A stretch of DNA of 19,600 nucleotides, taken from contig DATMGD010000016.1 in NCBI GenBank assembly GCA_035555855.1, positions 1 through 19,600 of the forward strand, given 5' to 3'. The stretch comes from Palsa-892 sp035555855 (lineage in GTDB: Bacteria; Pseudomonadota; Alphaproteobacteria; Rhizobiales; Xanthobacteraceae). Below the pieces are notes generated by a model that searched no databases, was not told where the DNA came from, and saw only the letters and a program-made list of their open reading frames with translations. The position numbers and the translations under genes are program-made. This document shows, piece by piece, positions 1 to 7,689 of the stretch; position 1 is the first letter of the stretch; the number at the start of each line of letters is the position of its first letter.

Positions 1-122
1 GTTTGCGCCGCGACCGAACGGATCGCCTGCCCGACATAGTTCCGGTAGTTGAAATTGGTGATGACGACGCTAACGAGCGGCAGTGGTAGCACTGGCATCG
101 CAGTTTGTTTACGATCTGACAT
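1..122 (-). CDS. Glycosyltransferase family 2, N-terminal fragment (partial)
   Basis: Forty codons read leftward from an ATG at 122-120 and run off the left edge. The peptide begins MSDRKQTAMPVLPLP and continues into VSVVITNFNY and then QAIRSVAAQ. This is the first beta strand and helix of GT-A fold family 2 glycosyltransferases, where the nucleotide-sugar-binding domain starts. Such enzymes move a sugar from a nucleotide donor to a growing polysaccharide or lipid acceptor at the cytoplasmic face of the membrane. A GAGG lies about 14 nt upstream of the ATG, a long spacing. An in-frame ATG at 98-96 is possible but has no ribosome site. Donor, acceptor and full length cannot be judged from this fragment. 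The family call is fairly safe because the opening motif is characteristic. Confidence 0.72.
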   Translation of the reverse strand, partial: MSDRKQTAMPVLPLPLVSVVITNFNYRNYVGQAIRSVAAQ

Positions 123-163
123 TGCGAACAAATTATCCTCAATCCGCTTCCCTATATCATGCG

Positions 164-198
164 AAAAAAATACTGGCGAGCCGGACTTGACCCGCCAG
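164..198 (-). terminator. Leftward intrinsic terminator
   Basis: Read on the minus strand, a stem CTGGCG (198-193) pairs with CGCCAG (178-173) around a 14-nt loop. It is followed by TA and then seven T residues (170-164). This is the layout of a Rho-independent terminator for transcription moving left. It lies upstream of the glycosyltransferase start, so it would end a transcript coming from the non-coding block to its right, not the glycosyltransferase message. The stem is only 6 bp and the loop is large, so strength is uncertain. Confidence 0.5.
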
Positions 199-298
199 CG
201 GATATGATTATATTCCTTTACAGCCATTCCCGGCGAGGGGCGCGCTCATGAGGCGTCATTAGTGCGGGGAAAGGTCCGGCGCCTGCTGGCGGGGTTCG

Positions 299-366
299 CA
301 GCCTCGTCACCGGGACGCTTCAGGTAGCCGTCCGCGGGTAAAACAGGCCCGCTGCCTTCGAGGCTG
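299..366. repeat. Branched inverted-repeat structure (outer stem with two inner hairpins)
   Basis: CAGCCTCG at 299-306 is the exact reverse complement of CGAGGCTG at 359-366. Between them lie two further hairpins side by side: GGACG (313-317) with CGTCC (329-333), and GCGGG (334-338) with CCCGC (348-352). Together they form a three-way junction if transcribed on either strand. The pairing is read directly. Whether it is a functional RNA or a dispersed intergenic repeat is not known. Confidence 0.45.
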
Positions 367-520
367 GACGTGGTGCCGGTTTGGGCGGGGGAGATCCCCG
401 TCCGCGAGCGCGGGCTCTTGCGCCGCGCGTCATGGGCGCGAGTTCATGGCGCAGCCTTCCCGACGCCGCCAGCCGTAACCGGCACCCGGAAGTGCGGTCC
501 CCAAGCGAAAAATCGCCGCG

Positions 521-591
521 CTGGAGCGCCGCAAGGCGTGCCTCCCGCACGGGAGGCCTTTGAAAGGCCCATGCGCCGAACGGCGCTCCGG
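521..591. repeat. 11-bp stem enclosing nested hairpins
   Basis: Positions 521-531 pair with 581-591 over 11 positions, with one G-T wobble; the core is GGAGCGCCG against CGGCGCTCC. Inside, GCCTCCCG (540-547) and CGGGAGGC (550-557) make a tight hairpin. The overlapping palindrome GGCCTTTGAAAGGCC (555-569) could form instead. Just upstream, GCGA (505-508) and TCGC (513-516) flank AAAA. Compact nested symmetry of this kind is typical of repetitive extragenic elements or structured RNAs. Confidence 0.45.
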
Positions 592-593
592 CC

Positions 594-614
594 CCCTCGA
601 ACCAGCTTCGAGGG
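594..614. repeat. Perfect 8-bp hairpin
   Basis: CCCTCGAA (594-601) and TTCGAGGG (607-614) are exact reverse complements around the 5-nt loop CCAGC. No T-run follows on either strand, so it is unlikely to be an intrinsic terminator. It is three bases from the end of the 521-591 structure and probably belongs to the same element. Confidence 0.45.
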
Positions 615-669
615 CTGATATGCAGAATGCCCCGGACGCGCTGGAAAAGCGCGGGCGCGGGACGCTCAA

Positions 670-702
670 GCATGTCTGACGACATGCCCGCAGACATGCC
701 CG
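670..702. promoter_or_regulatory. Palindrome with additional half-site, possible operator
   Basis: GCATGTC (670-676) and GACATGC (681-687) form a palindrome with 7-bp arms around TGAC. A further copy of GACATGC follows at 693-699, so that GACATGCCCG occurs twice in tandem (681-690 and 693-702). Three half-sites with regular spacing about 150 bp before the next gene could bind a dimeric regulator. No regulator is identified and the call is tentative. Confidence 0.25.
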
Positions 703-851
703 ATTTCTCCACCGGACAGGGCGATTTCCTTTGCCAATTCGTGCGTTCTGGATAAAGAAAAGTCTCAATTCCGGCCTAAAGCGATTCATGCTCCAGACAA
801 CGACATGCAGCAGCCGTCTCTGGGCCTGCGCAAACGATTGATATTCTCCCG

Positions 852-1721
852 ATGGCTTCTTTTCCGAACTGTGTGCCGATGATTTTCCGCTCCCGCTTCC
901 TGCTGCTCGCACTGCTGAGCTCGATCGCCGCGATGACCGTCGAGCCTGCGCCCGCGAGCGCACAGGCCGCATCCGAATTCGCACCGCTGCCCGCCAAGCC
1001 CTCGCGACCGAAACCCGCGCGCGTTGCACCTGCCGCGCCGCCGGCACCCGTGATCGCACCGGAAGCCGCGGCTCCCGTAGCGCCTGCTCCTGCCGCCGCG
1101 AGCGCCCCGGCGGAACCAACGCCCGTCGCAGAGCCGGTTACGCCCGCCGTTGCAGCCCCCACCCCGGCCGAGCCTGCGCCCGCAACCGCCAATGTTGCTC
1201 CCGCTGAAAAAGTGGAGAGCAAAACTGAACCTGATTCCAAACCGGCGGAGCCTAAGGCTGCCGAGAAGGAAAAAGACAAAAAGAAAAAGGCCGCTGAAAA
1301 ACACGAGAAGCAGGACAAGAACCACAAGCAGGCCAAAGAGCACGCCAAGGAGCAGACAAAGGTTCAGGCAAAGGAAAAAGACATTCCCGAGCCGAAGCCC
1401 GAGCGCGTCGATCTCAAGAACGCAAACAAGCTGCCGGCCGACGACAAGGGGCCGCGCGCAATCGACTTTCTTGGCGGCTGCGCCAACAACTACGACAAGT
1501 GCATGGCCTATGTGAACGAACAGGCAGAGAAGATTCCGAACGGCGAAGTCTGCCTGCAAGGTGCCGCCGACCAGCAGGAAGTCACCGAGAAGGTCCGCAA
1601 GTTCATTACGCTGCGGCCTGCGATCCATGGCCAGGCCGCGAACCGAATGGTGGCCGAGGCGCTCTACGTCATCTACCCCTGCCGCCGTGCGCCCGAACGC
1701 ACGGCAGGCCGCAAGAAATAG
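852..1721 (+). CDS. Secreted/periplasmic protein with low-complexity linker and Rap1a/Tai-like C-terminal domain
   Basis: A 289-residue protein in three parts. Residues about 10-39 form a signal peptide: MIFRSR, a Leu-rich core, then ASAQA. Residues about 40-125 are almost all Ala and Pro, and about 125-195 are rich in Lys, Glu and Ala. The C-terminal 85 residues form a small domain with cysteines at 210, 217, 234 and 277, ending in ALYVIYPCRR. The spacing (Cys-Lys-Cys, then VCLQG, a KFITLRPA helix, and a terminal YPC) resembles the Rap1a/Tai immunity-protein family, in which exported domains carry disulphides. Function is unknown and a T6SS role should not be assumed. Translation may start at ATG 852 or, giving a more usual signal peptide, at ATG 879; neither has a strong ribosome site. 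rimO starts 41 bp downstream, so the two may share a transcript. Confidence 0.72.
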   Translation: MASFPNCVPMIFRSRFLLLALLSSIAAMTVEPAPASAQAASEFAPLPAKPSRPKPARVAPAAPPAPVIAPEAAAPVAPAPAAASAPAEPTPVAEPVTPAVAAPTPAEPAPATANVAPAEKVESKTEPDSKPAEPKAAEKEKDKKKKAAEKHEKQDKNHKQAKEHAKEQTKVQAKEKDIPEPKPERVDLKNANKLPADDKGPRAIDFLGGCANNYDKCMAYVNEQAEKIPNGEVCLQGAADQQEVTEKVRKFITLRPAIHGQAANRMVAEALYVIYPCRRAPERTAGRKK

Positions 1722-1762
1722 CGCTTTCGCACCGTCAGCGAATTTCGTGTAGAACGCCGCCC

Positions 1763-3084
<1,322 letters not shown>

Positions 3085-3088
<4 letters not shown>

Positions 3089-3747
3089 ATCCCCACGAGG
3101 CTTCGCATCGTTGCGATCCAGCCGTTATCGCAGATCGCCTTCGGCACGAACTGGCAGGCAACTTCATGCGAGCCGTCCCAGATCATATCGAGGGCGACTT
3201 GCAGGATGACCAGAAGGCCAATCCAGGTGATCCAGTGGTAGCGGCCGAGGAGCTTGGCGAGCCAACTGGCGATCAGCGCCATCATGATGATGGCGAGCGC
3301 GAGGCCCGTGACCAAAATCCAGACATTGCCTTTGGCAGCGCCCGCGACGGCGAGCACGTTGTCGAGCGACATCGAAACGTCGGCGACGATAATTTGTATG
3401 AGGGCGTTCCAGAAGCCAACCTTCTTGCCATCCTTCGATGTCTCGATAACGTGCGCCTCAGCTGGCCGCACGATTTCGCGGTACATCTTCCAGCAGACCC
3501 ACAGGAGCAGGATGCCGCCCGCGAGGCTCAGGCCGACGATGGCAAGGAGATGCGTCGCGACGATCGCGAACAGGATGCGCAGGCCGACCGCGCCCGCAAC
3601 GCCCCAGAAAATAACCTTCTTGCGGAGCTCTGCCGGTAGCCGGGAGGCGGCCATGCCGACGACGATGGCGTTATCGCCCGCCAATACGAGATCGATAATG
3701 ATGATCTGAATTAGGGCAATCAGTTCAGGGCTCAGATACTGGGCCAT
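3085..3747 (-). CDS. TerC/YjbE family integral membrane protein
   Basis: A 220-residue, very hydrophobic protein with about seven membrane segments. The two diagnostic TerC repeats are present: IDLVLAGDNA (Asp19, Asp25) and IVADVSMSLDN (Asp123, Asp129). In the family these acidic residues in opposed membrane helices are thought to bind metal, and characterised members export Mn2+ or are linked to tellurite resistance and metal homeostasis; the substrate here is not shown. I chose ATG 3747. A TTG six codons upstream (3765) is possible but would fall inside the terminator of the neighbouring gene. GGAG lies 12 nt before the ATG. The gene converges on rimO, both stops sharing CTAG (3085-3088). 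No yybP-ykoY (Mn2+) riboswitch fits the short leader. Confidence 0.88.
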
Positions 3748-3762
3748 CGTCCAAAATCGCTC

Positions 3763-3792
3763 CAAATAAAGGCCGGCAGCGGAATCGCTGCC
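3763..3792 (-). terminator. Intrinsic terminator after the quinone oxidoreductase gene
   Basis: On the minus strand GGCAGCG (3792-3786) pairs with CGCTGCC (3781-3775) around ATTC, followed by GGCC and the run TTTATTT (3770-3764). This is a good Rho-independent terminator lying 28 bp beyond the oxidoreductase stop. It sits directly before the start of the TerC-family gene, so that gene needs either read-through or a promoter embedded upstream. Confidence 0.72.
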
Positions 3793-3819
3793 AGCCCGGG
3801 TGCGACATTTTGTCCTGAA

Positions 3820-4794
3820 TTACGGCAGAAGAACGGTCTGGCCGGTCGTTTTCCGGGATTCTAGGTCCCTGTGGGCCTGCGCCGCATCCTTCAGGGCATA
3901 GGTCTGGTTGACCTCGATTTTGACCTTCTTCTTCAGAACCACGTTGAAGAGATCCTTGGCAGTTGCTTGTAAATCCTTGGAACTTGCCGTGTAGGTGTTC
4001 ATCGTCGGACGCGTGACGAACAGGGAACCCTTCTGGGTCAGGATCGACAGGTTGAACGGCTCGACCGCGCCCGAGGCGCTGCCGTAGCTGACCATCAGGC
4101 CGAGCGGGCGCAGGCAGTCGAGCGAGCCCATGAAGGTCGTCTTGCCGACGCCGTCATAAACGACATCGCACTTCTTGCCCTTGGTGATTTCGCCGACGCG
4201 CTTCACCCAGTCCTCCTCCCTGTAGAGGATGGTGTGGTGCGCGCCGTTCTTTTTGGCGAGCGCCGCTTTTTCCTTCGAGCCAACCGTGCCGATCACCGTC
4301 GCGCCGAGATGCTTGCCCCACTGGCAAAGCAAGAGGCCAACGCCGCCAGCAGCGGCATGAACCAGGATTGTGTCGCCCTTCTTCACCTTGAAGCAGCGCC
4401 GCAAAAGATATTGCGCCGTCATGCCTTTGAGCATCATCGCGGCGGCGGTCTTGTCGTTGATTTTCGCCGGGAGCTTCACCACGCGATCTGCGGGCAACAG
4501 GCGCTCCGTTGCGTAGGCGCCAAGGAGGAAGACCGCAGCGACGCGGTCGCCCTTCTTCAATCCTTTCACGCCCTTGCCGACAGCGGTGATGACACCCGCG
4601 CTCTCGTTGCCGGCGGTAAACGGCAGACTCGGCGCCGGATAAAGGCCACTGCGGAAATAAGTGTCGATGTAATTCACACCAACTGCGGTCGTTCGATAGC
4701 GAACCTGGCCGGGACCCGGCTCGGGCAAATCGATTTCTTCGTATTTCAGGACTTCCGGGCCGCCAAGTTGATGAACACGTACCGCCGAAACCAT
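3820..4794 (-). CDS. NAD(P)H:quinone oxidoreductase, zinc-independent MDR family
   Basis: A 324-residue medium-chain dehydrogenase/reductase of the Qor (zeta-crystallin-like) type, which moves electrons from NADPH to quinones or other enone acceptors in the cytoplasm. Visible family marks are the N-terminal VHQLGGPEVL, Asn41/Asp44 in GVNYIDTYFRSG, PFTAGNESAG (58-67) and the Rossmann glycine motif HAAAGGVG (146-153). The paired Cys/His ligands of zinc alcohol dehydrogenases are absent. The start at ATG 4794 is clear: GGAGG lies five bases upstream, so 22 further in-frame codons upstream are not used. It has its own 108-bp leader after the SDR gene and its own terminator, so it is probably a single-gene unit. 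The physiological acceptor cannot be read from sequence. Confidence 0.93.
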   Translation of the reverse strand: MVSAVRVHQLGGPEVLKYEEIDLPEPGPGQVRYRTTAVGVNYIDTYFRSGLYPAPSLPFTAGNESAGVITAVGKGVKGLKKGDRVAAVFLLGAYATERLLPADRVVKLPAKINDKTAAAMMLKGMTAQYLLRRCFKVKKGDTILVHAAAGGVGLLLCQWGKHLGATVIGTVGSKEKAALAKKNGAHHTILYREEDWVKRVGEITKGKKCDVVYDGVGKTTFMGSLDCLRPLGLMVSYGSASGAVEPFNLSILTQKGSLFVTRPTMNTYTASSKDLQATAKDLFNVVLKKKVKIEVNQTYALKDAAQAHRDLESRKTTGQTVLLP

Positions 4795-4902
4795 GTTTCC
4801 TCCGATGGAAAAGCTTTTGATCGTGACCGCGCTTTTAGCCCCGAAGCATGAAGCGGCCAAGCGGCCACATACTGCAGCTACCGGGCAAATTACTTGCAGC
4901 GG

Positions 4903-5655
4903 CTATCTGCCGCCAGATACCCGAACATTCGCACCCGTTACATAGGACGCCTGATCGGACAAAAGCCAAAGGATCGTGGCGGCAACCTCTTCGGCGGAGC
5001 CGGCGCGGCCCATCGGCGTGAGATGTGCGAGCCGTTCAAGACGATCCGGCTGGCCGCCCGCCGCATGGATATCGGTATCGATCAAGCCGGGTGAAACGGC
5101 ATTGACGCGAATGCCTTCTTTCGCAACTTCGCGGGAAAGCCCCACCGTCAGGCTGTCGATCGCACCTTTCGAGGCGGCGTACCAGGTATATTCGCCGGGC
5201 GCGCCAAGCGATGCCGCCATCGACGACAGATTGACGATGGCGCCGCCCTTGCCGCCGTTCACCGGCAGCATTTGCTTGATCGCCTCACGCACTACGAGGA
5301 TCGCACCGGTGACATTGAGATCGATGACCTTGCGGATCGTTGCGGGGTCCGCAGCGACCAGCGTGCCCGCTCGCCCGATGATGCCGGCATTGTTGACGAG
5401 GTGTGTAACGGGGCCGAATTTCTTCGCGATGGTCTCAAAGAGGCGCAGTATTTCTTTTTCCTCGCCGACATCGGCCTTGATCGCCTCGGCTTCTCCCCCT
5501 GCTTTTTGAATATCGGCAACGACACTCTGCGCAGCTTTCTCGTCGGAGACGTAATTGACGATGACGCGATAGCCTTCGCGTCCTGCCGCCCGTGCGCACG
5601 CCGCACCGATGCCGCGGCTGCCGCCAGTCACCAATAGAAGTTTTGATTTGCTCAT
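4903..5655 (-). CDS. SDR family oxidoreductase, YgfF-like
   Basis: A 250-residue classical short-chain dehydrogenase/reductase. It has the cofactor motif TGGSRGIG (10-17), NNAG (88-91), the structural Asn114 and the catalytic set Ser144/145, Tyr159 and Lys163 (YAASK). Stretches such as GGAIVNLSSMA, SPGLIDTDIHAAGG and SDQASYVTGANV match the E. coli YgfF / glucose-1-dehydrogenase-like subgroup. Asn34 rather than Asp after the second strand (VIVNY) suggests NADP(H). The substrate is unknown. I chose ATG 5655. A TTG 24 nt upstream keeps the frame but lies inside pcs. The start is 7 bp beyond the pcs stop, so the two are very likely cotranscribed and translationally coupled. An out-of-frame ATG at 5666 opens a four-codon frame across the junction. 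Confidence 0.92.
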   Translation of the reverse strand: MSKSKLLLVTGGSRGIGAACARAAGREGYRVIVNYVSDEKAAQSVVADIQKAGGEAEAIKADVGEEKEILRLFETIAKKFGPVTHLVNNAGIIGRAGTLVAADPATIRKVIDLNVTGAILVVREAIKQMLPVNGGKGGAIVNLSSMAASLGAPGEYTWYAASKGAIDSLTVGLSREVAKEGIRVNAVSPGLIDTDIHAAGGQPDRLERLAHLTPMGRAGSAEEVAATILWLLSDQASYVTGANVRVSGGR

Positions 5656-5662
5656 GTTTTGC

Positions 5663-6358
5663 TCATGTCTTTCTGCCAAAACGAAACAAGCCTGCGGTCA
5701 GAAAATAGACTGCGACGATCGCAAGGCCATAAACGACCCACGACGGCGGCGCGAAATCGCGAACCAGTGCAATGACCACAAGCACACCCCACACCACGCA
5801 AAGGATGATATTCAAACTCCGCAATTTCCGCACGCGCATCGGATGTACAAAAACGAATGGCAGGAATGTGCAGACGACAAGGATCGTGATGGCTGCGAGT
5901 GATATTGTTTCGCTAGGCCGTAGCAGAAAGAAATAAAAGGCAACGAGATTCCACGTCGCGGGAAATCCGCGAAAATAATCGTCATCGGTCTTCATACAGC
6001 GATCGGCAAAATAGATCGCGCTGGAAACGACGATGGCCGCGGCAGCCGCCAGTGCAAGCGCGGGCCGCATGAAGCCTCCAGCCACGATGGCGAAAGCCGG
6101 CACAACGACGTAAGTGAAAAAATCGACGACGAGATCCAGCACCTCGCCCGACCAGCGCGGCAGCACCTCCGCGACACGGAGTTTGCGGGCAAACGTGCCG
6201 TCGATTGCGTCGATCACGAACGCCACGGCAAGCCACGCGAACATCGCCGGCCAGTCGTGCCGGATGGCGGCCATCAGTGCGAGAAAACCGGCTGCGGCGC
6301 CCGAAGCGGTGAAAAGGTGAACGCAGAAGGCCAGCACGCGTCCGCGCGGGGACGGCAT
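5663..6358 (-). CDS. pcs: Phosphatidylcholine synthase (CDP-alcohol phosphatidyltransferase)
   Basis: A 231-residue inner-membrane enzyme that condenses choline with CDP-diacylglycerol to give phosphatidylcholine, a lipid pathway found mainly in host-associated and soil alphaproteobacteria. The N-terminal FCVHLFTASGAAAGF and the extended CDP-alcohol motif, DGTFAR then SGEVLDLVVDF, are present, followed by YFADRCMKTDDDYFRGFPA, which separates Pcs from PgsA and PssA. Eight or so hydrophobic segments fit the family, and the length is close to the usual 240. ATG 6358 is chosen because homology starts within ten residues of it. The frame is open to a GTG at 6454, adding 32 residues that do not look like Pcs, and a TTG in between follows a GGAG, so the true start is not certain. 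The SDR gene follows 7 bp after the stop. Confidence 0.92.
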   Translation of the reverse strand: MPSPRGRVLAFCVHLFTASGAAAGFLALMAAIRHDWPAMFAWLAVAFVIDAIDGTFARKLRVAEVLPRWSGEVLDLVVDFFTYVVVPAFAIVAGGFMRPALALAAAAAIVVSSAIYFADRCMKTDDDYFRGFPATWNLVAFYFFLLRPSETISLAAITILVVCTFLPFVFVHPMRVRKLRSLNIILCVVWGVLVVIALVRDFAPPSWVVYGLAIVAVYFLTAGLFRFGRKT

Positions 6359-6498
6359 TTGCGAAGGTTCCGCTGTGTCGGCCAAGCTGTCCGCTCCACT
6401 CTCAAGAACGCAGCCTAGCGTATAGCTTTCCCGGCCGGTACTCGCCTGCCGCACTGATCGGCGCTATGAGACACAGGAGGTCAGCGGCACAGCAAGCT

Positions 6499-7689
6499 AT
6501 GGCAAAGCAGGATTTCAGCGCGGATATCGCAGTGGTCGGCGGCGGCCCGGCCGGGCTTGTCGCCGCGCTCGCGCTCGCGGCAACAGGGCGAACTACGCTA
6601 CTGCTCGCCCCTCCGCCTCCTCATGCCGACCGGCGCACGACCGCGCTGCTCGACGGCTCCGTTCAAATCCTGCGCAACCTTGGGGTCTGGGATACGCTTA
6701 CCGCCAAAGCCGCACCGTTGAAATTCCTCCGGCTGGTGGATGCGACGAAGCGAATTCTGCGCGCGCCTGAATCGCTTTTCGATTGCACTGAGCTTGGGCT
6801 CGAAACTTTCGGCTACAACGTCGAGAACGAAGCGTTGCGCGAAGTGCTGCTCGCGAAATGCCGGGAGATGCCGCATTTGCGTATCCTCGAAAAGCCGGCG
6901 GATCGCGTGACACCCGATGATAACGGCGTCACTTTGTCCATCGGAGGGCAAGACGAGCGCGTGCGGCTCGTTGCTGCCGCGGATGGCCGCAAGTCGTTGT
7001 GCCGGGAAGCCGCCGGAATTGCGATGACGGTGCACTCGCTGCCGCAGGCGGCACTCGTCCTCAATTTTCAACACAGCGCGCCGCATAACGATACATCGAC
7101 GGAGTTTCACACCGAAAGCGGGCCGTTCACTTTCGCGCCCCTCACGGGAAATCGCTCGAGCATGGTCTGTGTCGTGACGCCGGACGAAGCGGAAGCGTTG
7201 CGAGCGATGAGCGACGAGGAGCTGGAGCGCGAAATTGAGCGGCGTGCGCATTCGATCCTTGGCAAGATGAAAGCGGATTCGCCGCGCGGTATTTTCCCGC
7301 TTCGCACAGAGATCGCCGAGCGGTTCGGCGCGAAGCGCATCGCACTGATCGGCGAAGCCGGACACGTATTGCCGCCGATCGGTGCGCAAGGGCTCAATCT
7401 GGGCATTCGCGACGCAGCCACGATTGCCGAGCTGGTTGCGGATGCCGACAATGATCCGGGTTCGGATGAGGTGCTCGCCGAGTATGATCGCCGCCGCGCG
7501 AGCGATGTTCGCGGCCGCACGCGCTTTGTCGATTTTGCCAATCGCTCGCTGATGTCGGAATTCCTGCCGCTCCATGCCGCGCGCGGGCTTGGGCTCTATC
7601 TTGCCAATCAATCCGGCATGGTCCGGCGCGCCCTGATGCGGCAAGGGCTCGGGCCGCGCAGCGACGCACGCGACTTCGAAACGCTTTAG
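6499..7689 (+). CDS. UbiH/UbiF/COQ6 family FAD-dependent monooxygenase
   Basis: A 396-residue flavoprotein hydroxylase of the family that adds hydroxyl groups to the ubiquinone ring. Visible motifs are the FAD dinucleotide fold VVGGGPAGL (GxGxxG at 14-19), the mid-protein motif AADGRKSLCR (Asp162), and the second FAD motif GEAGHVLPPIGAQGLNLGIRD starting at Gly285. The last motif has Glu where the textbook sequence has GDAAH; from memory, GE-type variants with PPIGAQGLNLG are common in alphaproteobacterial members. Which ring position it hydroxylates (C1, C5 or C6) cannot be told. ATG 6499 starts at the conserved fold. AGGAGG lies 18 nt upstream, unusually far, and an ATG at 6466 would add 11 residues. 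Its stop overlaps the convergent CaiB/BaiF gene by 4 bp. Confidence 0.88.
   Translation: MAKQDFSADIAVVGGGPAGLVAALALAATGRTTLLLAPPPPHADRRTTALLDGSVQILRNLGVWDTLTAKAAPLKFLRLVDATKRILRAPESLFDCTELGLETFGYNVENEALREVLLAKCREMPHLRILEKPADRVTPDDNGVTLSIGGQDERVRLVAAADGRKSLCREAAGIAMTVHSLPQAALVLNFQHSAPHNDTSTEFHTESGPFTFAPLTGNRSSMVCVVTPDEAEALRAMSDEELEREIERRAHSILGKMKADSPRGIFPLRTEIAERFGAKRIALIGEAGHVLPPIGAQGLNLGIRDAATIAELVADADNDPGSDEVLAEYDRRRASDVRGRTRFVDFANRSLMSEFLPLHAARGLGLYLANQSGMVRRALMRQGLGPRSDARDFETL

Larger units (their letters stand above)
199..851. other. Long intergenic stretch without a convincing gene, rich in inverted repeats
   Basis: About 650 bp separate the terminator from the secreted-protein gene. 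Both strands contain open frames here, such as a 130-codon minus-strand frame at 320-712. Their products are Arg/Ala/Pro/Gly-rich, show no domain and have no good ribosome site, so I read them as GC-driven chance frames. The part from about 230 to 640 is very GC-rich and full of short local inverted repeats, described separately. From about 700 to 851 the composition falls back to normal and I see no clear promoter, although the upstream control of the gene at 852 must lie there. Confidence 0.6.

Noticed and set aside
173..198. Resemblance of the minus-strand hairpin to the T-arm and 3' end of a tRNA (GGTCAAGTCC context)
   Set aside because: No acceptor, D or anticodon arm can be found in the adjoining 100 bases on that strand. 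The T-run fits a terminator better.
230..640. Known structured RNAs: RNase P, tmRNA, SRP RNA, 6S RNA, cobalamin riboswitch
   Set aside because: I looked for their hallmark sequences (for example the RNase P GAAAGTCCGGGC core and the SRP GGAAGGAAGCAG loop) on both strands and did not find them.
681..702. Tandem repeat that might start a CRISPR array
   Set aside because: Only two 10-base copies separated by 2 bases; there are no spacers, no further repeats and no cas genes.
320..712. A 130-codon minus-strand open frame, and overlapping frames at 370-618 and 430-1119
   Set aside because: The translations are Arg/Ala/Pro-rich with no domain, no ribosome site and no shared start, and they follow the symmetry of the inverted repeats. 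They look like chance frames in GC-rich DNA.
6598..7644. Long antisense frames opposite real genes (also 14768-15739, 16949-17785 and 4234-4851)
   Set aside because: Each lies wholly opposite a gene with clear family motifs, and the translations are rich in Arg, His and Asp with no domain. They are antisense shadows of biased codon use.
6499..7689. Loss of the FAD-binding aspartate (GEAGH instead of GDAAH) as a sign of inactivity
   Set aside because: The rest of the motif is intact and, from memory, GE-type variants are common in alphaproteobacterial UbiH-family proteins, so it is probably a normal family variant.
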